From contig JAHZHI010000030.1 in NCBI GenBank assembly GCA_019420345.1, forward strand, positions 1 through 64,000: 64,000 bases of DNA, given 5' to 3'. Below are positions 41,339-50,700 of the stretch, piece after piece. Below the pieces are notes generated by a model. It saw only the letters and a list, made by a program, of their open reading frames with translations. It was not told where the DNA came from and searched no databases. The stretch comes from Peptococcaceae bacterium (GTDB taxonomy: Bacteria; Bacillota; Peptococcia; Peptococcales; Peptococcaceae). Each line of letters starts with the position of its first letter. The stretch's first letter is position 1. The position numbers were made by a program, and so were the translations under genes.

Positions 41339-42295
41339 ATGGCTTGTTCATATGGCGGTCAGGCCCTTATCGAAGGGGTTATGATGCGCGGCAAGCACAC
41401 GCAGGCGATGTGTGCGCGGCTTGAAGATGGACGTATTGTCTCAGAGGTAGAAGAATTCACCTTGCTTTCTCAGCGCAATAAATTCTTAGGGCTGCCTCTG
41501 GTGCGCGGTGTATGCAGTATGATTGATTCGTTGATCAGCGGCATGCAGGCTATTGTCTGGTCGACAAATGTGTCACTGGCAGAGGATGAAGAGGAGGAAG
41601 AACTTTCACCGATGGAAATTGCGGTGACGCTGATTATTTCTCTTGGCCTTGGTGTTTTATTGTTCTTCCTTTTGCCAGTGGTCATTGCACATTTCCTGCA
41701 ACCGTTGATTCCAGGCAATTTCTTACAGAATATCTTCGAAGGCATTGTGCGTGTGGGTGTATTCCTGCTTTATCTGGTATTGATCACACGCATGAAGGAG
41801 ATTCGTCGTGTGTTCCAATACCATGGTGCCGAGCATAAAACCATTCATTGCTACGAAGCCGGTGAAGAACTGACGCCGGAAAATGCCATGAAGCATACAC
41901 GGCTTCATCCGCGCTGCGGTACAAGCTTCCTTTTCATTGTCATGGTGATCAGCATATTCGTTTTCGCCCTTGTTGGCGTGGAAAACTTTGCTTGGCGTTT
42001 GCTTTCCCGTGTGATTCTCTTGCCAGTGATTGCTGGCGTCAGTTATGAGGTGCTGCGTTTCTGCGGCAAGCATATGGACAAAGCATGGGTGCGTGCGATT
42101 GCTTGGCCAGGCATGCAGCTGCAGCGGCTCACTACAGCAGAGCCAGACCGCAGCATGCTTGAAGTAGCGATTCATTCTCTGCAGAAGGTACGTGCACGTG
42201 AAGAAGATCCAGCCTTGGATCCGGATAAAGTGGAAAACGTCACTTCTGTTTCAGCAAAATTGAACGATAAAAAACTGGAGCTGCTTGTTCCGTAA
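41339..42295 (+). CDS. DUF1385 (YqhQ-type) membrane protein
   Basis: A 318-residue protein starting SYGGQALIEGVMMRGK, the DUF1385 signature. Four membrane segments (about 98-120, 132-152, 196-216, 220-240) surround YHGAEHKTIHCYEAGEELTPENA and HPRCGTSFLF, the most conserved blocks. Function is not established. In many Clostridia it lies next to prfA and prmC, but here those are 6.5 kb further on. AAAGGAGG precedes the ATG. Confidence 0.9.
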   Translation: MACSYGGQALIEGVMMRGKHTQAMCARLEDGRIVSEVEEFTLLSQRNKFLGLPLVRGVCSMIDSLISGMQAIVWSTNVSLAEDEEEEELSPMEIAVTLIISLGLGVLLFFLLPVVIAHFLQPLIPGNFLQNIFEGIVRVGVFLLYLVLITRMKEIRRVFQYHGAEHKTIHCYEAGEELTPENAMKHTRLHPRCGTSFLFIVMVISIFVFALVGVENFAWRLLSRVILLPVIAGVSYEVLRFCGKHMDKAWVRAIAWPGMQLQRLTTAEPDRSMLEVAIHSLQKVRAREEDPALDPDKVENVTSVSAKLNDKKLELLVP

Positions 42296-42303
42296 TAATT
42301 GAG

Positions 42304-42343
42304 AGCTGCTTGATAAACAATGCGTTTATCAAGTAGCTTTTTT
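42304..42343 (+). terminator. terminator after the DUF1385 gene
   Basis: 15-bp stem with a G-T pair (AGCTGCTTGATAAAC arms), five-base loop, T run. Confidence 0.85.
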
Positions 42344-42444
42344 GTATGCTGTATATAAATGGTTGTATAATGACTTTTTTCAAAGTATAAATAGAATTAA
42401 AATACTTTCTATATAAATTTTGAATATGAAAGGGTTCGGTTTAG

Positions 42445-43878
42445 GTGGATCTTCATAAAGAGAAGAAAGAATGGTTTGGCAATGCAAAGAGTGATATTTT
42501 AGCTGGATTGGTGTCTTCTTTTGCCATCATTCCAGAGGTTGTCGGTTTTTGTATTGTGGCAGGCATTAGTCCTATGATGGGGCTCTATGCGTCGATTTGG
42601 TTAACGATTTTAATGGCTTTTTTAGGCGGAAGACCTGCAATGATTTCGGCGGCAGCTGGGTCAATGGCACTTATTATTGTTAGCTTGGTAAGAGATTATG
42701 GGCCAGAATATTTGATGTTTGCTACAATCCTATGTGGTGTTTTTATGTTTCTGCTTGGAGTTTTGCAGGTAGGAAATTTATTGAAGTTTATTCCGCACAG
42801 TGTGCAAATAGGATTTGTGGATGCATTGGCGATCATGATTTTCATGTCCCAATTGGGCAACTTTGAAGGTGAAGGCTGGCAAATGGTGGCACTTGTTGTT
42901 CTAGGCATGGGGATTATTTACATCGTTCCTCATTTTACAACAGTGGTGCCGTCAACACTGGTTTCTGTTGTTGTCGTAACGGCCGTTGCGATTGCCTTTC
43001 ATGTGCCAGTAAAGACCATTGGGGACATGGGTGCTATAACGGCTGCATTGCCAATGTTTCATATACCGGATGTTCCATTTTCATTAGAAACATTAAAAAT
43101 CGTGTTGCCTTACTCCATTTCTATGGCACTTGTGGGATTGGTAGAAACCCTGCTTACCTCACAGGTTATTGATGAAATGACCGACAGCGAAGGTGACCGC
43201 AACAGAGAATGTCGAGGTTTAGGTATTGCAAATATGGTGTCAGGGCTGTTTGGCGGAACGTGTGGCTGCGCAATGATTGGACAAGCCATCGTCAATGTTA
43301 ATTCTGGCGGTCGAGGCCGACTTTCCAATTTTGTTTCGGGTTCGTTTTTGCTGGTGCTTATTTTCTTGTTAAAGGATCTTTTGATGCAAATTCCATTGGC
43401 TGCGTTGGTGGCGGTGATGATCACAGTGTCGATTTCAACTTTTGATTTTGAGTCGTTGCTGAGGCTGCATAAAATGCCAAAAAGTGATGCCATTGTCATT
43501 GTTGCTGTTGTGATGATCGTTGTTGCAACAAATAATCTGGCCTATGGCGTCATCGTAGGTTTTGTATTGACAGCGATTACGTTTGCCATTAAGATGTCCA
43601 ACATTGATGTGGCCGTTGATGTCAAAAACAACAAGAAAATCTATTCTATTAAGGGCTGCGTATTTTTTGCTTCTACAGAAACTTTGATGAATGCGTTTAA
43701 TTTTAACGATACAGAAGAGCATGTTCTTATTGATTTTTCAAAAGCGAGAATTTTGGATGAATCCGGTGCAACGTGTTTGAAAAAAGTTGCTGAAAAATTT
43801 AAGGAAAAAGGTATTGTTGTAGAAACAAGAGGAGCCGATGAAAAGAGCCGAGCATTGGTGTATAAGTTGTACAGTTGA
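42445..43878 (+). CDS. SulP family anion transporter with STAS domain
   Basis: A 477-residue transporter. About twelve hydrophobic segments span residues 15-385, beginning DILAGLVSSFAIIPEVVGFCIVAGISPMMGLYA, the SulP entry. Residues 395-475 are a STAS domain (LIDFSKARILDESGATCLKKVA). It is shorter than most SulP proteins. Substrate could be sulfate, bicarbonate or another anion. GTG start with AAAGGG at 11 bases. First gene of the block inserted between the DUF1385 gene and prfA; base composition is more AT-rich than its neighbours. Confidence 0.88.
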   Translation: MDLHKEKKEWFGNAKSDILAGLVSSFAIIPEVVGFCIVAGISPMMGLYASIWLTILMAFLGGRPAMISAAAGSMALIIVSLVRDYGPEYLMFATILCGVFMFLLGVLQVGNLLKFIPHSVQIGFVDALAIMIFMSQLGNFEGEGWQMVALVVLGMGIIYIVPHFTTVVPSTLVSVVVVTAVAIAFHVPVKTIGDMGAITAALPMFHIPDVPFSLETLKIVLPYSISMALVGLVETLLTSQVIDEMTDSEGDRNRECRGLGIANMVSGLFGGTCGCAMIGQAIVNVNSGGRGRLSNFVSGSFLLVLIFLLKDLLMQIPLAALVAVMITVSISTFDFESLLRLHKMPKSDAIVIVAVVMIVVATNNLAYGVIVGFVLTAITFAIKMSNIDVAVDVKNNKKIYSIKGCVFFASTETLMNAFNFNDTEEHVLIDFSKARILDESGATCLKKVAEKFKEKGIVVETRGADEKSRALVYKLYS

Positions 43879-43882
43879 TTTG

Positions 43883-43917
43883 AAAAATCGATCCTGCAAT
43901 TTGTGGGATCGATTTTT
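43883..43917 (+). terminator. terminator after the SulP gene
   Basis: 12-bp perfect stem (AAAAATCGATCC arms), about 11-base loop, T run. Confidence 0.85.
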
Positions 43918-44029
43918 ATTTTTCTAAAAGGATGCTGTGAATGATGTTGCATCGTTATTTTATATCTATTATGATGTTGTTATGATGGGTGAAGATGTAG
44001 TTTTTGTTGTAGTGGATGGGTGAGGATTT

Positions 44030-44971
44030 ATGAAAATAGAATATGTAAAATATTTTATTGAAGTCGTTAAAGCAGGCTCTATCACAAAAGCAAGCTCAAA
44101 TATTCATATTGCTCAACAAACCCTAAGTGCGGCCATGTCTTCTTTAGAACATGAATATGGACTTAAATTGCTGGAGCGCACAAATAGAGGCATTCAGTTA
44201 ACGAAGCACGGTCATATTTTTTATCAGGAATTTTCTAAGGTCTTGCATCACTTGGAGTATTTAGAAGAATATGCTACAGAAAATCTTGCGCTTACTGCTC
44301 AAGAAATAAAGGGATCTATAAATATCTTATGTACACCAATTTTTTCTCAAACAGTCTTTTATTATTTTATTAAGAGCTTTCAGGAAAAATATCCTAAAAT
44401 AAATATCAATTTATTTGAAAAATCTCCATCCGAATGCTTAGAAAAATTGCAGAGTGCTGAAGAACAGGATGTTGACTTGATAATGATGAACGTTGGCGAA
44501 CAGCTTTATCGTGAGAATATCCTTGTAAAAGCTGAAAAAGAGGTGAACTCTCAGATAGAGACTCTTTTTAAAGAAGAGGTCGTAGCAATTGTTGGGAAAA
44601 AATCTGGTTTTGCAAAAAAGAATTATTTGAGCAAAAAGGATCTTAAAGGTGCGACGGTTGTTTTTTATAAAAATGAAATGAGTGATCAGAACTGGATTGT
44701 TCCTAACTTAAAAGAATTAGGTTTTAATTTAGAAAAATGTATTTATACAGGCAGTATGGTAGTTTATGGTAGGATGTTGGCAACTGAAAATGCGATTAGT
44801 TTTTTTGGAAAAAAGCATTTTACAGAGAGATTTCCATATTATGCCGACCTGGAGTATGTAAAATTAAAGGACAAAATCAATCAATATGTTGTGCTGGCGT
44901 ATAAAAGTGATGGCAGTAATGAAAAAAAGTATGTGAAAGATTTTGTGGATATAATAAGGTCTTACTACTAA
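44030..44971 (+). CDS. LysR family regulator
   Basis: A 313-residue LysR-type protein. Residues 1-62 are the HTH: YVKYFIEVVKAGSITKASSNIHIAQQTLSAAMSSLE, then LLERTNRGIQLTKHG. The remainder is the periplasmic-binding-like effector domain. Its codons are clearly more AT-rich than those of flanking housekeeping genes, suggesting transfer. Its likely targets are the SulP gene, the SLC13-type permease gene or the phosphatase gene around it. GGGTGAGG precedes the ATG. Confidence 0.9.
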   Translation: MKIEYVKYFIEVVKAGSITKASSNIHIAQQTLSAAMSSLEHEYGLKLLERTNRGIQLTKHGHIFYQEFSKVLHHLEYLEEYATENLALTAQEIKGSINILCTPIFSQTVFYYFIKSFQEKYPKININLFEKSPSECLEKLQSAEEQDVDLIMMNVGEQLYRENILVKAEKEVNSQIETLFKEEVVAIVGKKSGFAKKNYLSKKDLKGATVVFYKNEMSDQNWIVPNLKELGFNLEKCIYTGSMVVYGRMLATENAISFFGKKHFTERFPYYADLEYVKLKDKINQYVVLAYKSDGSNEKKYVKDFVDIIRSYY

Positions 44972-45006
44972 AAAAAACTTTCCCATAAATTTGGGAAAGT
45001 TTTTTT
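44971..45006. terminator. bidirectional terminator between LysR and permease genes
   Basis: 15-bp perfect stem (AAACTTTCCCA core arms), six-base loop, A and T runs on opposite sides. Confidence 0.88.
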
Positions 45007-45008
45007 AT

Positions 45009-46442
45009 TTATACAATAATAGACATTAAGCCATAGCCAAGCGTGGAAATAATGACGATAGCAATGAGCACAATTGGAATACTGGTTTTGTAGATATCTT
45101 GCAAGGTGCACCATTCTTTATTGGCGTGTAATAAAGCCGATGCAGGACAAGCTGCGGGTGTGAGTAAGGCAAGATGAATACACATAACCATAGGAATAAC
45201 AATGGTCAATGCATTGATGCCGTTGGACTGAGTAAATTGCAAAATAAGTGGAAGGAACATGATCCCTGTTACGGCATTGTTGCAGAAATTGGTGATAATC
45301 GTGGAGAGCAAAAAGACCAAGAATGAAAAAATGAACAGGGAATTGAGGGTCAGAATACCATGCATTTTTTCAAGCAAAAACTGAGTGACGCCGCTTTCTT
45401 CAGCGCTTAATAGGCTTGAGACTGGCATAACGACAGCCGTAAGAATAACCACTTCCCAATTGATTGCAGAGGCATCTTTTTGAAAGTCGAGAAGGCGTTT
45501 ACCGTCAACCTTGATCCAGGACATTAAGACGACCATTAAAATAGTAATGCCACAGGCGCCAAGTTTCTTCAAGTATGAAGATACGATCAGATCCGCAGGG
45601 AGAATGCTTGGCAGCAGCATAAGCAGAACAAATAGAGCGACAACAAAACTCACAACTTTTTGTTGTTTGGTCATAGTGGTTTTTCCCTGCGAGAATAATT
45701 TTTCAACGTCCAAATTTATGAGTGCAGAAACGTTGATTCTGAAAATGTATTTGCACAATAAAATGTAAGCAATGATAATCACAAGAGCGATTGGAAAATA
45801 GAAAATAATGTACGACAGATAGTTGATGGCTACTCCGGTCATATTGGTGTAGGCACCAAGAACGACAAGAGGAACAACCTGCCATGGGAGTGCACCGAAA
45901 CCAAGCAGAGCCGCCAACATAATGCCGATGGTCATTGCCGTTGGATAAGGGGATTTCGGTTTGATTTGTAATTGTTCAGAAACGCTGTAGATGATCGACC
46001 AACATAACAGCACGCTGGCTACAGGAGAAACAAATGCACCGAGAAGGAATGCGACAAGAAGCAAGATGCTGGAAAACAGCCAAGGCTTTCCTTGTAGAGA
46101 TTTCTTGGAAAGAAGTGTTGCACTGATATAACTACTAAGTTGACTTTTGTCAATAATGGCAATGATAAAGAAAATCATTAGCACCATGATGGTAACATCG
46201 CTGCCGAATCCTTTCGCCATGACATCGACGATGGTCATGGTTTTAGTCAGAATGAGCGCAACCATGCCCAATAAAGACGCCCAAACAATTTCTGAGAATG
46301 TCCACCCATACAATAAACCAAGAAAGATACCAACAACATTCATGCCTGTCTCTGTTAGTGGAGGAATGGTGGGAAGACATCCAAACCCAAACATAATGAT
46401 CAGCGTGACAGCAATATGAATATAAAACGTATATTTTTTCAT
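45009..46442 (-). CDS. SLC13/DASS-type anion permease
   Basis: A 477-residue protein with about twelve membrane segments and an ArsB/SLC13 layout. The N-terminal part has VVGIFLGLLYGWTFSEIVWAS; the C-terminal half has SAINWEVVILTAVVMPVSSLL and NFCNNAVTGIMFLPLI, with the asparagine-rich re-entrant motif. Substrates in the family are dicarboxylates, sulfate or phosphate. It is downstream of the phosphatase-type gene and shares its strand. Start at 46442 after GGAGG; a terminator-like hairpin sits just before that ribosome site, so expression may be attenuated. Confidence 0.8.
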   Translation of the reverse strand: MKKYTFYIHIAVTLIIMFGFGCLPTIPPLTETGMNVVGIFLGLLYGWTFSEIVWASLLGMVALILTKTMTIVDVMAKGFGSDVTIMVLMIFFIIAIIDKSQLSSYISATLLSKKSLQGKPWLFSSILLLVAFLLGAFVSPVASVLLCWSIIYSVSEQLQIKPKSPYPTAMTIGIMLAALLGFGALPWQVVPLVVLGAYTNMTGVAINYLSYIIFYFPIALVIIIAYILLCKYIFRINVSALINLDVEKLFSQGKTTMTKQQKVVSFVVALFVLLMLLPSILPADLIVSSYLKKLGACGITILMVVLMSWIKVDGKRLLDFQKDASAINWEVVILTAVVMPVSSLLSAEESGVTQFLLEKMHGILTLNSLFIFSFLVFLLSTIITNFCNNAVTGIMFLPLILQFTQSNGINALTIVIPMVMCIHLALLTPAACPASALLHANKEWCTLQDIYKTSIPIVLIAIVIISTLGYGLMSIIV

Positions 46443-46452
46443 AAGTACCTCC

Positions 46453-46490
46453 AAAAAACATGGCAACATATTTTAGATATGTTGCCATGT
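46453..46490 (-). terminator. hairpin with T run directly before the permease ribosome site
   Basis: On the minus strand a 14-bp perfect stem (ACATGGCAACATAT arms), five-base loop and T run end two bases before GGAGG of the permease gene. Confidence 0.78.
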
Positions 46491-46507
46491 CTGTCAGTCC
46501 ATCGTGT

Positions 46508-48520
46508 TTAGTCTTCAAATATCTGGAAAATGGTGCCGCCTTCACACTGCTGTGGTGGTCGCAACCCCAGCAGAGATGTGATAGTTGGCGCAAAGTCGAT
46601 CTGCTGGATTACTCTTTCGATGGTCATGCCTTGCTTGATCCCCTTGCCGGCTGCAACAAAAATAGGGGAAGAGCTGCTTTCTTCTTGTGCAAAAGCGGTC
46701 GAAAGCACATCGCCATGAATGCGCGTATGGTTTTCTTCTGTGAAATATACAATATCCCCAGATTCAGGACCGCTCATACCAAGAATTTGTGCGTCACGAT
46801 TGCGCATTGCCAGAGAAATAATGCGCTTTCCATTTAGACGGTACTGATAAAGATCGTCAATAATTTGACGTTCTAATTCGTACTTGTCTTCTGGCTCGAC
46901 GATACCGGTGGCGTTACGCCCTTTTAAATTGATGAAAATATGATTACCACGGTTGGCGACGGCTTTGGTTTGTTCCCAATCAATTTCTTTGATGTCGTTG
47001 CCGTTGGCATCTTTCTTCAACACCGTATACCCTAGTTCTTTCATAACACCAATATTGACGCCGAATGGATCGCCAATGAGAGGCACTTCTTCGGAAGAAA
47101 TGACCAAGCCATGGTCGGACACAATAAAGATGGTCCAACCTTCATCTAAATATGGTAGGAATTCGCCGAGGTAGTCGTCGGTTTGAACATAAACCTGTTC
47201 CCATGCTTTTTGGTAGCGATCGAGATTTGGATTATCGTGTCCTTCAATTTCTGTGCAATGATGAAGAATGCTGTGGGCGATGGCGTCAACATGATGAACA
47301 TGAGAAACAACGACTTCGATACCATATTTTTGGATCAAATGTTTAATAGAGTCTGCCTGCCAACGTGTATAGAAGGCCCAGGTAGGCAACAGAAGTTTTT
47401 CAACAAATTCGATGTTGTTGCCGCCTGTTGGAGAAGCAGAAGGTACAGGACCGACATTTTCAAAAATATCATGATAGATTTCTGTTGGGTGGAATAAGGT
47501 GTCGTTGGTGACATCAAGAGCAGCACCGGCCCAGATATTGATTTCAGAGCCATCTTCGGCAAGTTTCAAGAGACAGTAATGACGTGTTACATCGTGAACG
47601 TGATCGTTGACTTTTATAGTTTCTTTAACGTTGAAGACAACGTCGTCGTTGTAGAGATCAACGATCGGAGTTTGATCCTTTTTGCTCTGATAAATAGAAA
47701 CCTTGTCATATTTTCCTTCAGCGTTTTTGAAAATTAAGCCAGGTCGACGTTCCAGACCATTACTTACAACCATAGAGAATTCAAGTGTGCCTTCTGGTAA
47801 TTCTTGTGCCCAACCTTTAGCAGGTTTGATAGGGGAGCGAGAAATATCAAAACGAATGACAGAAACGGCCATATCGCCATCCTCATGGGAAAGCATGATG
47901 TTTTTAACGTGCTTAGAACCTTGCAATACGCTGTCTAATGCACCAGCTTCTTCGGTATCGTTTTCGTCAAATAAATCATCAATAATACAACCTGCTCCAG
48001 AAGTAACCGGAGCTTTAGGCTTATAGTCAACAGTAGTAATTTTATTAGAAGCGACGAAAAGCTTTTCGCCTTCAACAGCACTTCCACCGTAAACATGAGC
48101 TGGCTGTGTCCCATCAACGACAAACAAGTTTTCACTGTTGTTGGTTGGAGGCCAGGAGCTGCCAGGCCAATGCCAAACTAAGGTCTTTTTGTTTCCGTCG
48201 AGTGAGGTGATGTCCCAGAGGCGTTCTGCTTTGCAGTCGTTTGAGTTTAAAGAATAAATCATGGTATCGAGTGATTCTGGGTCTTGGTTCCAGAAACAGG
48301 TGATGCCATGGGTGCTTGGGTAAGCACCGGTTGCAAGCGTTGTCCACATAGGAGGAGTTACTGTAGGATGATTGCCTAAGAGACTTAAATCTTCTTTTGC
48401 AGCGCCGCGCTCAACAAATTTTTTCAAGTTTGGCATCTTTCCCTGCTTCATATAAGAGGAAGCTTTTTTTGGATCCATCCCGTCTACGCCAAGAATCAGT
48501 ACTTTATCTGCTTTTACCAT
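46508..48520 (-). CDS. alkaline phosphatase superfamily phosphodiesterase/pyrophosphatase
   Basis: A 670-residue protein of the type I phosphodiesterase/nucleotide pyrophosphatase group. VLILGVDGMDPKKA at the start carries the first metal aspartate; HPTVTPPMWTTLATGAYPSTHGI (residues 50-72) the nucleophilic threonine; VSHVHHVDAIAHSIL (near 398) and IFIVSDHGLVIS (near 457) the other metal ligands. No signal peptide is seen, so it appears cytoplasmic. Substrate unknown; the anion transporters at either side suggest use of an imported phosphoester or sulfoester. AAAGGATGG precedes the ATG at 48520. Confidence 0.83.
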   Translation of the reverse strand: MVKADKVLILGVDGMDPKKASSYMKQGKMPNLKKFVERGAAKEDLSLLGNHPTVTPPMWTTLATGAYPSTHGITCFWNQDPESLDTMIYSLNSNDCKAERLWDITSLDGNKKTLVWHWPGSSWPPTNNSENLFVVDGTQPAHVYGGSAVEGEKLFVASNKITTVDYKPKAPVTSGAGCIIDDLFDENDTEEAGALDSVLQGSKHVKNIMLSHEDGDMAVSVIRFDISRSPIKPAKGWAQELPEGTLEFSMVVSNGLERRPGLIFKNAEGKYDKVSIYQSKKDQTPIVDLYNDDVVFNVKETIKVNDHVHDVTRHYCLLKLAEDGSEINIWAGAALDVTNDTLFHPTEIYHDIFENVGPVPSASPTGGNNIEFVEKLLLPTWAFYTRWQADSIKHLIQKYGIEVVVSHVHHVDAIAHSILHHCTEIEGHDNPNLDRYQKAWEQVYVQTDDYLGEFLPYLDEGWTIFIVSDHGLVISSEEVPLIGDPFGVNIGVMKELGYTVLKKDANGNDIKEIDWEQTKAVANRGNHIFINLKGRNATGIVEPEDKYELERQIIDDLYQYRLNGKRIISLAMRNRDAQILGMSGPESGDIVYFTEENHTRIHGDVLSTAFAQEESSSSPIFVAAGKGIKQGMTIERVIQQIDFAPTITSLLGLRPPQQCEGGTIFQIFED

Positions 48521-48711
48521 ATCGTATCCATCCTTTCAAAATAATTGGTAATGAGACTTATCAATAAAGATTATATGACGGCAACAAGAAAACCGTTAAC
48601 AGTATTAATCGGTCAAAGTGTTTTGCTACAAAAAAAATTGGTGGTTGAATCATCGTATATTTTAGAAAAGGTGCATAAAAAAGATTCGTCGATTGAGCCT
48701 GTTTTGATGGC
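48521..48711. other. divergent intergenic region, no gene supported
   Basis: Between the phosphatase-type gene and the prfA promoter. A 65-codon frame (48545-48742) lacks a ribosome site and recognisable features, and runs into the prfA promoter. No other structure noticed. Confidence 0.45.
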
Positions 48712-48740
48712 TTGCAACTTCACAGCATATCGGTTAAGAT
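48712..48740 (+). promoter_or_regulatory. promoter of prfA-prmC
   Basis: TTGCAA and TAAGAT with a 17-base spacer, 60 bases before the prfA start. Confidence 0.65.
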
Positions 48741-48752
48741 AAGAATGTGTGT

Positions 48753-48774
48753 CCGGGCGCTGCCCGGCCTTTTT
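48753..48774 (+). terminator. terminator-like hairpin in the prfA leader
   Basis: CCGGGC-GCT-GCCCGG stem followed by CC and a T run. It lies between the promoter and the prfA ribosome site, close to the predicted start of transcription. Confidence 0.6.
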
Positions 48775-48799
48775 TCCGTGAAAGAAAGGAGCATGAAAA

Positions 48800-49882
48800 A
48801 TGTTAGATAAGCTTCAAAACTTAGATGATAAATATGAAGAACTTGGCCGCATGCTGGCGGATCCAGAGGTATTAGGCAATCCTGAAGAGCTGAGAAAAAC
48901 AGCGAAAGCCCGTGCCGATCTTGAAGATGTGGTCATGGCATGGCGTGAGTATAAAAAATCTTCAGAGGAACTGGAAGATGCTAAAATGATGCTTGGTGAA
49001 GATCTTGATGACGATATGGCGCAGATGGTAAAAGAAGAAATCAAGACGCTGAGCGTTCGTGTTGAAGAATTGGAACATCAGATCAATGTGCTGTTGCTGC
49101 CAAAAGATCCCAATGATGAACGCAATGTCATTGTGGAAGTGCGTGCCGGTACGGGTGGTGATGAAGCAGCCCTTTTTGCTGCCGATCTCTATAAGATGTA
49201 TGTGCGTTATGCTGAAAAGCAAGGCTGGAAAGTGGATGTGATGAACTCCAATGAAACCGATGGCGGTGGTTATAAGGAAGTCACTTTCATGATCATCGGC
49301 AAAGGCGCATATAGTAAACTGAAATTTGAAAGCGGCGTGCATCGTGTGCAGCGCGTACCTGCAACAGAAGCTTCTGGCCGCATTCATACTTCTGCGGCGA
49401 CCGTGGCCGTGCTGCCGGAAGCCGATGATGTGGAAGTTCATATCGAACCGAAGGATTTGCGTATTGATGTGTTTTGCTCCAGCGGTCCTGGCGGTCAGTC
49501 GGTTAATACAACCAAGTCTGCGGCGCGTGTCACCCATATTCCAACAGGCTTGGTGGTTAGCTGCCAAGACGAAAAGTCTCAGCAGATGAATAAGGAAAAG
49601 GCCATCAAGGTATTGAAGAGCCGTCTTTATGAAAAAATGATGGAAGAACAGCATGGGGAAGAAGCTGCGTTGCGTCGTTCTATGATTGGCAGCGGCGATC
49701 GCAGCGAACGCATTCGTACTTATAATTTCCCACAGGGGCGCATTACTGACCATCGCATTAATTTGACCACCCATCGCTTGGAACAGACGTTGATGGGGGA
49801 TCTCGATGAACTCATCGAAGCTTTGGTCAGTACCGATCAGGCACGAAAGCTGAAACAAGCTGCGGAAGAGGTTGAAGCATGA
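48800..49882 (+). CDS. prfA: peptide chain release factor 1
   Basis: Full-length RF1 of 360 residues. The GGQ motif is GPGGQSVNTTKSAARVTHIPTG near residues 228-249, and the stop-codon-reading region is RVQRVPATEASGRIHTSAATVAV around residue 182-204, with PAT as in RF1 rather than SPF of RF2. It releases peptides at UAA and UAG. AAAGGAG precedes the ATG. Overlaps prmC by four bases, and PrmC methylates the GGQ glutamine. Confidence 0.96.
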   Translation: MLDKLQNLDDKYEELGRMLADPEVLGNPEELRKTAKARADLEDVVMAWREYKKSSEELEDAKMMLGEDLDDDMAQMVKEEIKTLSVRVEELEHQINVLLLPKDPNDERNVIVEVRAGTGGDEAALFAADLYKMYVRYAEKQGWKVDVMNSNETDGGGYKEVTFMIIGKGAYSKLKFESGVHRVQRVPATEASGRIHTSAATVAVLPEADDVEVHIEPKDLRIDVFCSSGPGGQSVNTTKSAARVTHIPTGLVVSCQDEKSQQMNKEKAIKVLKSRLYEKMMEEQHGEEAALRRSMIGSGDRSERIRTYNFPQGRITDHRINLTTHRLEQTLMGDLDELIEALVSTDQARKLKQAAEEVEA

Positions 49883-50700
49883 CCTTGCGAGAATGGCTCC
49901 AGTCAAGCAGGGTGCGCCTGCCGCATATGACGCGCTTTGATCTGGAACGGCTTTTGGCTGAACGTGTCCATATGGGGCGTGCCCATCTTTTGGCGCATTT
50001 GGAGGACCCACTGCCAGAGTCTGCTGCGACGCAGTTGGCGGCAGATGTGGAAGCACTGGAAAATCATAAACCACTGCAATATGTGCTGGGCTATGCATAT
50101 TTCATGGATGCAGACTATGAAGTCAATGAAAATGTGTTGATTCCGCGATTTGATACAGAATATTTGGTGCAAGCAGTACTAGAATGTGTAGAAAAAAGAG
50201 AGGCCAAAGTGTTGGACCTTTGTACGGGCAGTGGCATTATTGCAATTTCATTGGCGCGTGCGCGAGCAGCATGGCAGGTAGCAGCCTCAGATCTTTCTGA
50301 AGGGGCTTTGGCGGTGGCAAAACGCAATGGTACCCGCTTGGAAGTTGATGTAGAATGGCGCTTGGGCGACCTCTTCACACCTTGGATAGGTCGGCAATTT
50401 GATGTCGTTGTGTCAAATCCACCGTATATTAGCAATGACGAATATATTGGGCTGTCAGCAGAGGTTCATCAGGAGCCGCGCAGCGCTTTGGTTGCTGCAC
50501 ACAATGGGCTGCTCTTTTATGAGCGACTGACGGCAGAAGCAAAAGATTTTCTTCTTCCTGGCGGTTGGCTGGCAGTAGAAATTGGCTGGCAGCAGGGAGA
50601 AGCGGTACAAGAATTGTTTAAGCAGCATGACTTTAAGGAGGTGTCGTGTCTGACCGATGGTCAAGGGCTTGACCGTGTTGTGGTTGGACACAGAGTATGA
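49879..50700 (+). CDS. prmC: release factor glutamine methyltransferase
   Basis: A 273-residue SAM methyltransferase. N-terminal helical domain, then VLDLCTGSGIIAISLA (near residue 110) for SAM and VVSNPPYISNDEY (NPPY near residue 180) for the glutamine amide. It methylates RF1 and RF2 on GGQ. ATGA overlap with prfA, and its stop overlaps the MFS gene start in the same way. Confidence 0.95.
   Translation: MTLREWLQSSRVRLPHMTRFDLERLLAERVHMGRAHLLAHLEDPLPESAATQLAADVEALENHKPLQYVLGYAYFMDADYEVNENVLIPRFDTEYLVQAVLECVEKREAKVLDLCTGSGIIAISLARARAAWQVAASDLSEGALAVAKRNGTRLEVDVEWRLGDLFTPWIGRQFDVVVSNPPYISNDEYIGLSAEVHQEPRSALVAAHNGLLFYERLTAEAKDFLLPGGWLAVEIGWQQGEAVQELFKQHDFKEVSCLTDGQGLDRVVVGHRV

Noticed and set aside
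48545..48742. 65-codon open frame between the phosphatase-type gene and prfA
   Set aside because: No ribosome site, no recognisable sequence, overlaps the likely prfA promoter.
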